64,000 nt of DNA from a virus. The stretch lies in IMG/VR virus record IMGVR_UViG_3300021371_000004, positions 35,049-99,048 of that record; one strand, given 5' to 3'. The notes beneath the pieces are model-generated. The model worked only from the letters and a program-made list of their open reading frames with translations. It searched no databases and had not been told where the DNA came from. Each line of letters begins with the position of its first letter. The stretch's first letter is position 1. The translations under genes were made by a program, and so were the position numbers. Positions 17,501 through 26,600 of the stretch are shown piece after piece.

Positions 17501-18866
17501 CTCTTTCAGACAATCCAACCGATTCCGATTCACCTGTTACCAGGGATCCTTGTGCAGTAAGTTCTCTTTCAGAAGTACCGGAGATAGAAGAAGAACCAAT
17601 TGAGATAGAAATCGATTCAGTCGGTATTATCCTCTCAGAAACCCCAGATATTTCGGATGAAGAAGATACCAAGGTTCCGGTTGCTGGGTTTATTCTTTCA
17701 ACGTTTCCGGATACAGAAGACTCCCCCGTAACCATACCGCCTGATACATTGATCGTTCTCTCTGCTGTACCAGAAGCAGCGGAGGGTTGTGCAGAAAGGG
17801 TCTGTGTAACTCCTCCCTCTTCAACCTCTCTTTCAGCAATGCCAGAAATAACCGAGGAAGCGGAAGTTAGTGTACCCGAAGAAGTTGAGTGCCTTTCGCT
17901 GGAGGAAGATAACTCAGAAGACTGAGACTGTATGGTTCCTGTGCCAGTTATCTCGTTCTCAGAAATACCAGCGACAGAAGAAGCAGAGGATTCTATTGTT
18001 CCTGTGCCAGTTATCTCATTCTCAGAAACGCCAGAGACAGAAGAAGCAGAGGATTCTATTGTTCCTGTGGCGTCTATCTGTCTTTCAGAAGCACCTGAAA
18101 CGGATGATACAGGTGCACCTAAAGTCCCAGTGCCGGTTATCTCGTTCTCAGAAGTACCAGTGACAGAAGAAGCAGAGGATTCTATGGTTCCAGTGGCATC
18201 TATCTGTCGTTCAGAAGCGCCAGTGGCAGAAGAAGCAGATAAGACTAAAGTCCCGCTTGCAGAAAATTCTTGAGTAGCATCGAGAGTTGCCGAGACAGTT
18301 ATCGAAGAAGCAGAGGATTCTAAGGTTCCAGTACCAGTTATCTCGTTCTCAGAAATACCAGCGACAGAAGAAGCAGAGGATTCTATGGTTCCGGTGCCTG
18401 TTATCTCATTCTCAGAAGTACCAGTGACAGAAGAAGCGGAAGCAGTTAAGGTTCCTGTGCCAGTTATCTCGTTCTCAGAAATACCAGTGACAGAAGAAGC
18501 GGATAAGACTAAAGTCCCGCTTGCAGAAAATTCTTGAGTAGCATCGAGAGTTGCCGAGACAGTTATCGAAGAAGCAGATGAGACTAAAGTCCCAGTGCCT
18601 GTTATCTCATTCTCAGAAGTACCAGTGGCAGAAGAACTGGACGCTTCTATGGTTCCTGTGGCATCTATCTGTCGTTCAGAAGTACCGGAGACATCAACTT
18701 GTCCCGCCCCTAACGTGCCTGATCCAGAACGAATAACCTCGGTTGTAGAACCAACCGTTGCTTCTTGACTAGAAACTTCGCAGGACAGTTCTTGGGTACT
18801 GACTGCATATCCAGCAACAACGTATCCGTCAACAGCGTATCTGGTAATTGTGGAAGATGATGCCAA
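14508..18866 (-). CDS. Giant Ser/Thr-rich repeat protein, likely fibre or adhesin
   Basis: 1452 residues built almost wholly of imperfect units of about 20-22 residues, consensus like SSxSxVxGxxERxIxxxGxLxx; the N-terminal third holds near-identical 21-residue units around ENEITGTGT. The regularity suggests a solenoid or extended beta fibre. A non-repeat insert of about 110 residues (roughly 880-990, with ENINYEGDT-like and RWILLTEGF segments) interrupts it, and the last 50 residues are basic. Composition is extreme: mostly Ser, Thr, Val, Glu, Gly, with almost no Cys or Trp. The only start is TTG at 18866 with AGGA upstream. The nearby glycosyltransferase gene could modify it, which is only an inference. 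Confidence 0.85.
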   Translation of the reverse strand: MASSSTITRYAVDGYVVAGYAVSTQELSCEVSSQEATVGSTTEVIRSGSGTLGAGQVDVSGTSERQIDATGTIEASSSSATGTSENEITGTGTLVSSASSITVSATLDATQEFSASGTLVLSASSVTGISENEITGTGTLTASASSVTGTSENEITGTGTIESSASSVAGISENEITGTGTLESSASSITVSATLDATQEFSASGTLVLSASSATGASERQIDATGTIESSASSVTGTSENEITGTGTLGAPVSSVSGASERQIDATGTIESSASSVSGVSENEITGTGTIESSASSVAGISENEITGTGTIQSQSSELSSSSERHSTSSGTLTSASSVISGIAEREVEEGGVTQTLSAQPSAASGTAERTINVSGGMVTGESSVSGNVERINPATGTLVSSSSEISGVSERIIPTESISISIGSSSISGTSERELTAQGSLVTGESESVGLSEREVTAQGDITTNSSASGTSERTVVQQSSSLEAGSSETSGTAERTVVSVQSTLDTVSNSIVSSSVSRTVIAIEADLTAEEIGLAVVAGVGERIVVVGSGVEQTSPSEVEATVGRTVNSIQAELTSSESSIVSLAERTIVSPEATLEANSVSVDGSATRLITSEAISIRPTEQNLSSGTAEREIRSTVSIENAESVSTGTGERGIISSVSLETSGSNLSGVSERNITGSGNIETEGSSVDGLAERELLGIDPPQEIVTGDSIVTGTAEWAFNGDADLEVSESQVVSVGFRTSNSIDASIQADNSTIEVDIISGKLARGSTVSGESEVVASALRTVVEVSADIQSQSSTISADVDRTVSGSGDVEVQPSGISVSANRSYTTSADLTTSDASVQQIHSAEPIEIRPNTAHISSGVAERIIVLEEGVGEPLNIPQSSSNINYEGDTIVLTGLASGRNGRYDLVEGVQFTVEYDDTPTYVSGAGFSVWQRIDGSEYNIIVYSTDPDIGVSRWILLTEGFDDAANIAAGDAISGFPSALTNSTTTSVSTTTDSEIVGVGKRTIVLVESPSAGSSVVTETSNIGRVTSPQIESQVSEVSGVAERESLGIDPPQEIVTGNSSVSAVAERVITQDGTSDFIVTPENIVSGVAERVISPSVSIQPTDAIATASVGRTVNSISADIQSQVSGVSGVAERENLGVNPPQELVSQQSNLSGSAERSVVSSGELEVVGSQVNVVTERELRTSVALSSQNSQVASSAERIITSDSNVVSGSSSVSSTANRTVVGIDTDLTAEEIGLVVVAGDGERSVVTALVELSAQSSVANADTERTVVSESASLQTSNSDISAAISGQGQGEIVSEESSVVGVSERAVSGSGESVSQNSSVTGSASKVLVAGGVLICGDAQSSGSSERVVSGVGNAQAGNSVVVVTPFFEKEVTASGSLVASSSEISAALEVLRQNRDIPLSKKMVVKKKDTRTIISRKVSRSIDIRKQKIRSINCRVSDVE
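17932..18710 (-). repeat. 63-bp tandem coding repeats with two perfect 77-bp copies
   Basis: In the first 250 codons of the giant gene, 63-bp units (21 residues) recur with high nucleotide identity. Two stretches of 77 bp, 18238-18314 and 18502-18578, are identical and lie 264 bp apart. Such direct repeats invite recombination and length variation. Confidence 0.88.
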
Positions 18867-18900
18867 GATGATTCCTAAGAATAAGAAAGACTGAACTTAT

Positions 18901-19551
18901 TTAGGACTCAGAAATTTCCTCGATCAACATCTCTGCCATTTGTTTTCCTGATTCGTCTCCGTTGAAAACGAACGCGACCGTAGAACGCAGGCAGTTTGTT
19001 CTTGCAGCGTGGTACAGTACTTTATCCGGTTCATCATAAGATCCATAATAACCAAACTTACACTGCCAACCCTTAACGTCTGGGGTCACCACATGCTCCT
19101 TCGTCGCAGGATCCATATGCTCAAAATATCCATCTCCTGTTTCAGACCAAGTGAACAGGACATTGTACCCAGGAGCATTTGCATTTGTGTGCCAAGAGAT
19201 GTATCCACCAGGAGGATAGACTGCTGCCAACGCGTTGTTTCTCGCATTCGCCCAAGATTGCAGACTTTCTACGAAACTTTCGAAGGAAGATGTGGTGCTT
19301 TGCCAAAGTTCCTGATTATTTGTAGAGAAACCTTTAGAGGAAATGTCAACGCCCAATAACTTTTCTGGGAACCCATCATGTGCTGTGGAACGATAGATAA
19401 TTTGTTCCCTATATTTTTCACCACACCAACGTTCAACTTCTCCCATCCCACCGCAAAGGTTAACTTGATCAAAATCTATGTTGTGGAATGTGGGAACAAT
19501 TGATTCGAGAAGTTCTATAAGTTCTTCATTTTTTATCGGAATATTTCTCAC
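18901..19551 (-). CDS. 2OG-Fe(II) oxygenase-like protein with atypical metal site
   Basis: 216 residues. The second half looks like a double-stranded beta-helix oxygenase: a YPPGGYISWHTN segment (112-123), a central GYFEHMDPAT turn, and a distal YHAARTNCLRSTVAFVF strand (180-196). In the usual HxD...H...R set, His121, His181 and Arg189 are in place, but the Asp is replaced by Asn123. The protein may therefore use a two-His site, as some hydroxylases do, or be inactive. It is coupled to the upstream glycosyltransferase gene by an ATGA overlap and precedes the Ser/Thr-rich giant gene. Substrate unknown. Confidence 0.6.
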   Translation of the reverse strand: MRNIPIKNEELIELLESIVPTFHNIDFDQVNLCGGMGEVERWCGEKYREQIIYRSTAHDGFPEKLLGVDISSKGFSTNNQELWQSTTSSFESFVESLQSWANARNNALAAVYPPGGYISWHTNANAPGYNVLFTWSETGDGYFEHMDPATKEHVVTPDVKGWQCKFGYYGSYDEPDKVLYHAARTNCLRSTVAFVFNGDESGKQMAEMLIEEISES

Positions 19552-20315
19552 AATTTTATTTTACTCAGGTCTCTTTCTATTCTAGAGGAAAGGTGGACAA
19601 GTACTGCGTTATCCCTCGGCCAATCTGTTACATTTAGACTCGCCCAGTGGTTCCACCGAAGGTTATCTTTAAAACCTTCGACGATAAGGGGTTTGTATTT
19701 AGGTTCCTTGTTCACCAACCACCAAAGGGTGAACTGGTCCCAACGCGCCAGACTCTTTGGGTAGAGTTCATAGTCAAATTGCCCATTTTCGTTAATAGGC
19801 CACCAGTCTCCGTTATGCTGCTGTACATATTTATCATACCATTCTTGCATAAACTGCATGACAAGTTCAGACTTACGGTAAAGGCAGACCCCGCCGCACA
19901 GTTCAAAGGTTCCTCCAGGAAACTCAACCTCAGCGAATATATGCCAGTGTTCTCTTTGCAGTTTAGCGAAAACCATATCTGCTTCGCCCAACTCGTCAAA
20001 CACCTTAGATATGTCTTCGTGCATAACTTCCATATCAACGTCGAGATAGAAGGTTGTGTCCCATGGGGTGTTTGCCATGCCCCAAAGTTTCGCCCTGACA
20101 TGGTCATCGCAGAAAATAACTTTGTCAGCCTCATCTGCCCTGTGATCAAGAAACCTTTCCTCGGTCACCAAGCAGATATTTGCTTCGGGGTGGAAGTCTC
20201 TTATTCCTTCGATTAGGTTGCATGCCCAACTGTAGTAGATTTCTTTAGTGGAAGCGACCAGGAGATATCCTTCGGACTTTTTACTCGGCATCATAAGTGA
20301 CAAAACCGATTCCAT
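19548..20315 (-). CDS. GT-A type glycosyltransferase
   Basis: 255 residues. It shows a nucleotide-sugar-binding fold with YLLVASTKEIYYSWACNLIEGIRD at the start (17-40) and the metal-binding DxD motif in FYLDVDMEV (Asp92-Val-Asp94). Downstream are the GG(V)CLYRKSELVMQF helix and a final HWASLNVTDWPRD segment, reminiscent of family 8-like transferases. It transfers a sugar to an unknown acceptor; host surface glycan, phage DNA and virion protein are all possible. The ATG at 20315 overlaps the upstream gene by 35 nt; in-frame ATG codons at 20294 and 20291 are alternative starts. Confidence 0.78.
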   Translation of the reverse strand: MESVLSLMMPSKKSEGYLLVASTKEIYYSWACNLIEGIRDFHPEANICLVTEERFLDHRADEADKVIFCDDHVRAKLWGMANTPWDTTFYLDVDMEVMHEDISKVFDELGEADMVFAKLQREHWHIFAEVEFPGGTFELCGGVCLYRKSELVMQFMQEWYDKYVQQHNGDWWPINENGQFDYELYPKSLARWDQFTLWWLVNKEPKYKPLIVEGFKDNLRWNHWASLNVTDWPRDNAVLVHLSSRIERDLSKIKL

Positions 20316-20751
20316 TTTCTTCCATCATAATAAGTTGTGCGTACATGTACAACTCAACTTGCGTCTTGGACCTACGCAACTTCTTCTTGAGTTCTTTGTT
20401 TTTTGTTTTAGAGATGCATTCTATTTCTAGAATTTTTATCTTTGAATTGAACAGGTGTTCTAGATCTCGAGCAGATTCTTCAGACTTCTTTCTGGCGAGG
20501 TGCAGCTGCCTTTCATTTTCCTTCCTTTCCTTTCTTTCTTTGGTGTTAGAATCAATCTTTTCGATTCCCAAAGAATCTATCAGTTCTTCATAGTCTGCGT
20601 TGACCGCGCCTTGCGGAGAAAATTTGCGGACGGTCAAGACCTGTGTAATTTTTCTCCCATCATCATCCTCAATATTGAGGATTGCCTCGGCGACCTCTTT
20701 AGTATCATTGTGCCAAAATGCATTATCCTGCCAAGTTCTTTTCGAGGCCAC
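20281..20751 (-). CDS. Coiled-coil protein of unknown function
   Basis: 156 residues. The N-terminal half (to about 60) looks globular with TWQDNAFWHND and the strand pair around ITQVLTVRKF. Residues 65-145 form a charged, heptad-like helix with ERKERKENERQLHLARKK and a second segment KNKELKKKLRRSKTQVELYMYAQL. The start is GTG (20751) with GGAG 8 nt upstream. It is located between a structural gene and the glycosyltransferase. It may be an assembly chaperone or trimerisation factor for the adjacent fibre-like proteins, but that is inference from location and coiled coil only. Confidence 0.7.
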   Translation of the reverse strand: MASKRTWQDNAFWHNDTKEVAEAILNIEDDDGRKITQVLTVRKFSPQGAVNADYEELIDSLGIEKIDSNTKERKERKENERQLHLARKKSEESARDLEHLFNSKIKILEIECISKTKNKELKKKLRRSKTQVELYMYAQLIMMEENGIGFVTYDAE

Positions 20752-20791
20752 GTTAAATCTCCATAATTAACTGTTACTGATTATATGTATA

Positions 20792-22714
20792 TTACTCTGA
20801 AACTTTGACCCACAGAGTATATGAGTTTATTGTTTCTGTTGGATTCGTCACAGTACTGCCATCATACGAAATAGTGAACTGTTCTGTGAAACTTGCGTTC
20901 GAATATCCAGTATACTGTCCAGTGAAATTACCTGTGTACGGAACCTGTATTATTGACGGTCTTTGTATAGGTGTTGGTCCGGTGTATTGTCCATCAAACT
21001 GACGTTCTCCGGTGTATTGTCCGTCAAAGGTTCTCTGTCCGGTGTACGGCGACAACCATTGGCGTTGTCCATCAAACTGACGTTCTCCAGCAAAGGGGCG
21101 GTTGACCTGTATAGTACCATAGGTGGTCAAGTATACAACGAAGTACTGCGTGTATTGACCCGTAAACTGGCGAGTTCCCGCGTACGAGACCACCCTGGAG
21201 AAGTATCCAGTACCAATGTAGTACCGGGCGAAGGATTTGTTAACAAGTTGATACTTTCCCGAACCTTGGAACCCGCGTCCGCCAAGGAAACCATTGAAGT
21301 AACTTGCTGTCACATAGTTTATGAACCTGTTCGCGTCTATTCGAAGGTACTGTCCGGTATAATATCTCACATAAGCGGCAGGACCGGAGCGGTTGATGTA
21401 GATCAGGAAATTTTGTAAAGGTCCTTCGAAGGATCGATTGGCCTGCGCAGTGATGATGTATTTGTCTTCACCATAGGACGTTGTGTTTACTTGTTTGTAG
21501 ACATCAACAAACCTTGTATATTGTCCGGCATAGTTTGTTTGTTTTTGATGTACAATTTCTTTTTGCACTGAACCGGCAAATAGAGAATTAGTTCCTTTTT
21601 GAAAGTTTGTCCTAAACCCGTCAAATTGGGTCTGACGAAAACCATCGTATTGTATCGGCGTAGGTTCTTGTCGAATACTGGTATATTCTCCATCGTACTG
21701 AGCACTATATTCCTCTACTCTGGTGGAACCGTCTATTGGTTCACTGTTGTATTGTAAGTTTTCTACGGTGTTTCTTGTGTCAAGTATTGTGCCTCTCTCC
21801 GACCAAACGCCCGTTTCTCCTTCGCCATTCGGTGTTTCGTTATCCACCAAAAGTCTATACCTACCGATGTCAGTATACTTTCTTGCATGGCGCACACACT
21901 GAGTTATTGCTATACTTTCTTCAGAGCTGGACAATTGTCGAAGACTGACCCCAGTTCCGGTTGTGTCTATTACGGCGAGTCCGTATCCTGTTCCCACAAG
22001 GTCGCCCACATCGAGTGCAGGGGTAGAAGGGTATGGGGTGCCAGTAAGGGGTGTGTTGTTGATAACAGATTCTTCTAAAGAAGAGTTTGCCAACTTTCTC
22101 CAAAGACTGTATCTGGTTGTTCCTCCAGCAGTCTCGTCTTGATATACCTGGTCATTCCACATTTCCCAAGTTCCGTCGGTAGGGGAATTTAATGCAAGAC
22201 GAAAAGCACCAGCATACTCTTGATTGAGGTGTTCAGAGAGTATACGTTTACCGAACCTCACAATACTGTCTGAATCCATCTCACGAATGTCCCCATTACC
22301 ATCTTGGTAACACAAGCGGAGGTCGGGGTCGGGATAGTTCATTCGCGGTTTAGTGGTCGCAGAATCGGTGCTCTGTTTAATAGAACGACCAGTTGTTTGA
22401 ATTGTTAGGGTAGTTCCGTTATGCCCCTCATGATCACCCACAGCGTTGTCATAATTGGTGTTAGTATATGTGCCGATGTTGATGTTATCCATACTGGTGT
22501 CGACAGTGGTGCCGAGGTATGCGTCAAGAGAACCGTGATAGTTCCTGTCACCAGAAGCAGGTTTTGGATATTGAGAAAGAAGATACTCCTCCGCGATAGA
22601 AGAATAATGTTTCTCTACTATTTCATCAAGGGGCCAGAGCGTATCAACCGGCGTCGACAACGATCCATTAAGTGTGGTCGATATCGCCAGAGGTGTATCA
22701 GAATCAGTTCTCAT
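20792..22714 (-). CDS. Structural or fibre protein with aromatic FDGQYTG repeats
   Basis: 640 residues. The first 300 look like a normal phage structural protein, with EIVEKHYSSIAEEYLLSQYP (31-50) and MDSDSIVRFGKRILSEHL (about 147-164). The C-terminal half (about 330-600) is dominated by short units with an aromatic-x-Gly-x-aromatic pattern: many copies of QFDGQ, QYTGQ, YTGERQF and QYDG. Such aromatic repeats suggest a beta-strand fibre rich in stacking or sugar-binding surface. The gene encodes ATG after a weak ribosome site and lies downstream of a 219-residue fibre-like gene. I assign tail-fibre or baseplate-fibre with moderate confidence. Confidence 0.78.
   Translation of the reverse strand: MRTDSDTPLAISTTLNGSLSTPVDTLWPLDEIVEKHYSSIAEEYLLSQYPKPASGDRNYHGSLDAYLGTTVDTSMDNINIGTYTNTNYDNAVGDHEGHNGTTLTIQTTGRSIKQSTDSATTKPRMNYPDPDLRLCYQDGNGDIREMDSDSIVRFGKRILSEHLNQEYAGAFRLALNSPTDGTWEMWNDQVYQDETAGGTTRYSLWRKLANSSLEESVINNTPLTGTPYPSTPALDVGDLVGTGYGLAVIDTTGTGVSLRQLSSSEESIAITQCVRHARKYTDIGRYRLLVDNETPNGEGETGVWSERGTILDTRNTVENLQYNSEPIDGSTRVEEYSAQYDGEYTSIRQEPTPIQYDGFRQTQFDGFRTNFQKGTNSLFAGSVQKEIVHQKQTNYAGQYTRFVDVYKQVNTTSYGEDKYIITAQANRSFEGPLQNFLIYINRSGPAAYVRYYTGQYLRIDANRFINYVTASYFNGFLGGRGFQGSGKYQLVNKSFARYYIGTGYFSRVVSYAGTRQFTGQYTQYFVVYLTTYGTIQVNRPFAGERQFDGQRQWLSPYTGQRTFDGQYTGERQFDGQYTGPTPIQRPSIIQVPYTGNFTGQYTGYSNASFTEQFTISYDGSTVTNPTETINSYTLWVKVSE
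20987..21088 (-). repeat. Short direct repeats encoding FDGQ units
   Basis: The 24-bp string at 20987-21010 recurs exactly at 21065-21088, with related copies between them. They encode QFDGQ/TGERQ units of the 640-residue fibre-like protein and indicate recent unit duplication. Confidence 0.8.
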
Positions 22715-22722
22715 TTAAAACC

Positions 22723-23382
22723 TTATGGGTTTAACAACGTGCCAGATGCATCATATATATTAGGTATACGGGCGTTTACCTCATCAATTGCGCCATGTAC
22801 CGTGTTGGCAGATATTTCAGTGCTGGTTATACTACCAGTGCCCGAAGATGGCAGAGTGACCGAACCATAGAACTCCGCGTTGGCGTCAGTGAATCTGAGG
22901 GCATTCGTACCGCTTGCGCCTGACCGAATCCTTAATTGACCTGACGCGTTGGTGGAGAGTTGTCCAAAGTTGACCCCATTATCTCGTAGTACGATGTCAT
23001 TGCCTGTTGCATCAAGGACGATATCGTTTGGGGTGATAATCTGGAAAGTTCCAGAGGCATTGATTCTGTTGGCACTGGCATCAAACACTGTTTCTATTTC
23101 ATTGACAGCAGCAACCAAGCTGGACTTATCGGTGGTGGCCAGGGATGACAGAACACCTATGTCGCCATCAAGTTCATTGATGGCGTCGACCAAAGATTTG
23201 CCTGTGGTCGTCAAACCAGAAAGTTCGAAAGAAGAACCGGAGAGGGGTCCAAATGCAGAATCGAGGTATGCAAGGTCAGAGTCTAACTGAGTTCTTCCAA
23301 GGTTGAGTTTATCTACCAGTTGCTGGAAAGTGTCCGTGTTCTGATATATTGGTTGCGCTTTTGGTTGCCATTCGATAGTCAT
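22723..23382 (-). CDS. Tail-fibre or structural protein
   Basis: 219 residues. The N-terminus contains a predicted helix with TFQQLVDKLNLGRTQLDSDL, followed by twin segments LVDAINELDGDIGVLSSL and LVAAVNEIETVF (typical connector helices of phage fibres), then a beta-rich region with GTFQIITPNDIVLDATGND that resembles repetitive fibre domains annotating a virtual pixel-like strand pattern. The ORF starts with ATG 2 nt after the 75-residue gene and ends 9 nt before the aromatic-repeat protein. Its partner is probably the latter. No enzyme motif is seen. Confidence 0.78.
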   Translation of the reverse strand: MTIEWQPKAQPIYQNTDTFQQLVDKLNLGRTQLDSDLAYLDSAFGPLSGSSFELSGLTTTGKSLVDAINELDGDIGVLSSLATTDKSSLVAAVNEIETVFDASANRINASGTFQIITPNDIVLDATGNDIVLRDNGVNFGQLSTNASGQLRIRSGASGTNALRFTDANAEFYGSVTLPSSGTGSITSTEISANTVHGAIDEVNARIPNIYDASGTLLNP

Positions 23383-23383
23383 G

Positions 23384-23611
23384 TTATCTTCCTACGAGTT
23401 CTTTTATCAGTTCTTTTAGTTCTGTTATTTCTGATTTGAGATTAGAGACTTCTGCCTCGATACTTTCCTTTCGCGCTTCCTCAAGAATACGATTCTCCTT
23501 GCGCTTTCGAGCAAGGAGAATCTCTTCTTCGTTCGTATTTATAACAGTCCCCGTTTCTGGGTTCTTATATAATCCAGAACCACCATCAACCTTTAGGTAA
23601 TCCCGAATCAT
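23384..23611 (-). CDS. Small coiled-coil protein next to the giant structural gene
   Basis: 75 residues. The first 30 contain LKVDGGSGLYKNPETGTVINTN, a pattern seen in small conserved proteins beside large baseplate genes of marine T4-like phages. The remainder is a Lys/Glu-rich helix ending with LKSEITELKELIKELV, a likely leucine-zipper-like coiled coil. Its ATG overlaps the stop of the 1886-residue gene by 4 nt, so it is translationally coupled. A role in assembly of that protein is inferred from coupling. A TATAAATA motif inside it (23536-23543) could serve the next gene. Confidence 0.75.
   Translation of the reverse strand: MIRDYLKVDGGSGLYKNPETGTVINTNEEEILLARKRKENRILEEARKESIEAEVSNLKSEITELKELIKELVGR
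23536..23543 (-). promoter_or_regulatory. Intragenic late-type element TATAAATA
   Basis: Exact late element within the 75-residue coding region, about 155 nt upstream of the 219-residue fibre gene. It may be a real internal promoter or chance. Confidence 0.35.
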
Positions 23612-26600
23612 ATCAGAGCAATTGCCCTAATAGATTCGATAACAGGAGACTGACAAGTGTTGGATGATTTCAAAACCAACTTCACTTGAAAGGAAACAAA
23701 GTCCGGAAGGTCTCCGTTTTCTCCGCCAATGAGGTAACGATATTCACTGAAAGTCAGATCATCTTCATTATTAACCCAGACAGACTTCGCGGGGTCGTTT
23801 TGCGGAGTAACAAGTACCCAATCTTTCTGGTAAAGGTTTTCGTCTGCCTCAGCGCCAGTCCTATAATACAGGTCGAAATCTGCACTTGGGGGAACATACA
23901 TATCGCAAAGAACTTTAAGACCAGACGCTGCTTGTTGCAACTGAACAACCTTCGTTATGTGCTTAGAAGGACTGGTTCCCAGAGTTGGGTGCGTCTCCGC
24001 CACAAAGTTTGCTGGCTTGTTCTTAACGAGGGTTGCTGCTTCTCCCGCAGAATCAACTTGGTTATCGATAACGTTATTCATGACAATCATGCCAAGAGAC
24101 TGTGTATCGATGACAGGCGAAACGTCAGAAACATATCCATTACCAGCAGCAGATGCAGCCAGGGTTCCGCCGAAAGACGATATTTGATCGGAGAACAATT
24201 CTGCTCCGATGATTATCGAGGGCGCTGAATCATTCAGGTTCGCTATTTCAGAGTACTCTTGCTCGGCGTTGCCGACATACTTCGGAGTTTCAAAGTAGTG
24301 TGTCCCGCCATTTTCAAGGGAAGTTGTTTGGTTATCAATGTCAAACCTGGGGTCACTAACTCCAGTTGAAGAGATTTGAGAATGATTCACTCCGCTAACG
24401 AATGAACCGGAATATTTGATTCCGCAACGTTCGAATTGCATGTCTTGAAAGAGCAACGTGGCGTTATCTAAAGGCATTGCCCTGTTGGTCTCAATTGCGC
24501 TGGAACCAAATGACCCAGAACTGTCAAAACTCCCAGAAGAAAGTGCAACATAGTAACCGTTCACATCAGGGTCAACAACCTCATTGGATGCATCGGAGAT
24601 AACAGAAGAAGTAATTCCTTTGTAAGTTCCTGAAGGAAGACCTTCCATCGAAACGAGGTCGCCCACGCCTAGTCCATGATTGGGGTGCTCGACCCTGAAT
24701 CGGGTGGGGTCGTCAGAATCTACGCTCAAAGAAGTACTGTAGTTGTGCATGTATTTCTCTAGAGGATTGTTATAGAAATTCGCTCCGCCAAGTTGTTTAA
24801 ATTTAGCGGTGTAGATACGGTACGTCAAATCTTGATTCTGTTTCGGGGTCCAGGTGGAACCGTTCTGCGAGAGAAACAAGGAACCCTTCGAGGGTTGTTT
24901 GTTGATCCTTCTGCCCGTTGAACCCAAACTCAAATCATATGTAGAAGCAACGTATGCTTCATAGTTGTCTGTCTCTGCGAGAAGAACAAATGCATACTCG
25001 TCGCCGGAGCGCAGATACACTGGTTCTTTGAACTTCATTTTAACAGGGCGTTCCAGAACTTTGCTTCTGCGATCGAGGTCGTACCCAGCAGCAAAGGTTG
25101 CATCATATGCGGAATCCGCGCTGATAAAGACTGAGTGCTGTTCGCTAATAGCGTCTCTGTCAGGAACACCATTATCAACGCTCCTAATCTGGAGTTGAAG
25201 AGGTATCGCGAGGTCAGTACCGCCTTTGTTTGATGTTATTGGCGTTTTGTGTAAGAAAATATCAATTTCCGTTACAAAGACGCCAGGAACCCCAGAACCT
25301 CCATCTACAGTAAATGTCTGGGCAAGGGGATCCCTTGGTTGCCACATACCCCAGTTGACAGTGTTTGTCGTACTCGTAGAAATAGTATCGCTTCTCGATT
25401 CCAGAGTGCTCCTGAAGGCGATTGTTCTGGTTGTCTTGAGTTCCCGTTGCCTCACATTAACATTACCCTGAGCGGTGTATGTGGAACGCGCCATAGAAAG
25501 GGCATTCCCTTCCTTGTCGATAGAAACATCTAAAAGTTTAACAGGCAGTGTTCCGCATCGAAACTTCCAACCGGTCGCGTTCAAAGCATTGACAGACTTC
25601 ACAGAACCGTATTCTTTCGCATTCCTTCTACTGTTCTTCTGCCATTGTTCCCACTCTTTAACAGAATTGAACCGAGAAGATTTTGGCACAGGTACAGCAG
25701 CGTTATTGGGTATCCACAACTCAAAGTATAACTCGCCCCGTTCATCGGTAATGAGTTTCTGGGAAGCAGCATCAACATAAAATGGGTGGCGTACAATGTT
25801 CACATTGGAAGGAGAATATTCTTTCCTGTGTTGCCCGTTGTCTATATCTTGCTGCCATGCAGTCTTGGTTCGAACCTTCGTCCACTGCTGCATAGCAACA
25901 CCGTCCATGAATGCCCAGTAGCGAGTGTTTGGTCGCAAACCTTCTGCCATGGCATATACACGTCTTTGGCGCATAAACGGAACAGAAAGAATAGCAACTC
26001 TCTTGTCGCCGACAACCGTTGTGGCAGAGGTATCGGAAACCAACTCGTTTCGTACCCTTTGGGTCAATCGAACAACCGAGGTGGTTGTCGTAGTTACCCT
26101 TCTCTGTTGGAACCAGCGTCCACTCCACCGACCACCACCAGCGTTTCTTGTACGCGAAGAAGTTCTGGAAAATGTTGTTGTACGTGGGATGACAGGTTCG
26201 CCGACTCTACGGAAAATCAACTCAGCATTTGTTTGTTTGTCGGGCAACCTTCTGTTGTCGAACCATATGTCTCGAGCAGGGTTCAGTCGAAGAACACCTT
26301 CTCCCATAAACACGTTGAATGGGTTTACGTTATAGTAACCACTTTCTTCGTAGTCGGCACCTGGACCTTTCCAAGAGATCATCTCCTGTTTCATCGTTGG
26401 GTCGAGAACGCTGACATAGTCTAGCATTACGTTGTCGCCGGCAACCTTGGTGTTTTCTGCAGTAACAGGTCTTCGGGAAGATTGTGTTATGCCGTTCTTG
26501 TCTAATACAAACCCTACGTTTTCTTGGGCGAGTTTACTATGCATAGTAAAATTGCCCTCGTCGAGAGAAGAAGTTGCGAAGGAAGCATCGTCAATGAATT

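Noticed and set aside
16615-17925. 436-codon open frame on the plus strand
   Set aside because: It is antisense to the giant repeat gene; its openness follows from the biased codon repeats, and it has no ribosome site or family resemblance.
17932-18640. Regular repeats that look like a CRISPR or satellite array
   Set aside because: The units have no unique spacers, are multiples of three and encode 21-residue protein repeats in frame.
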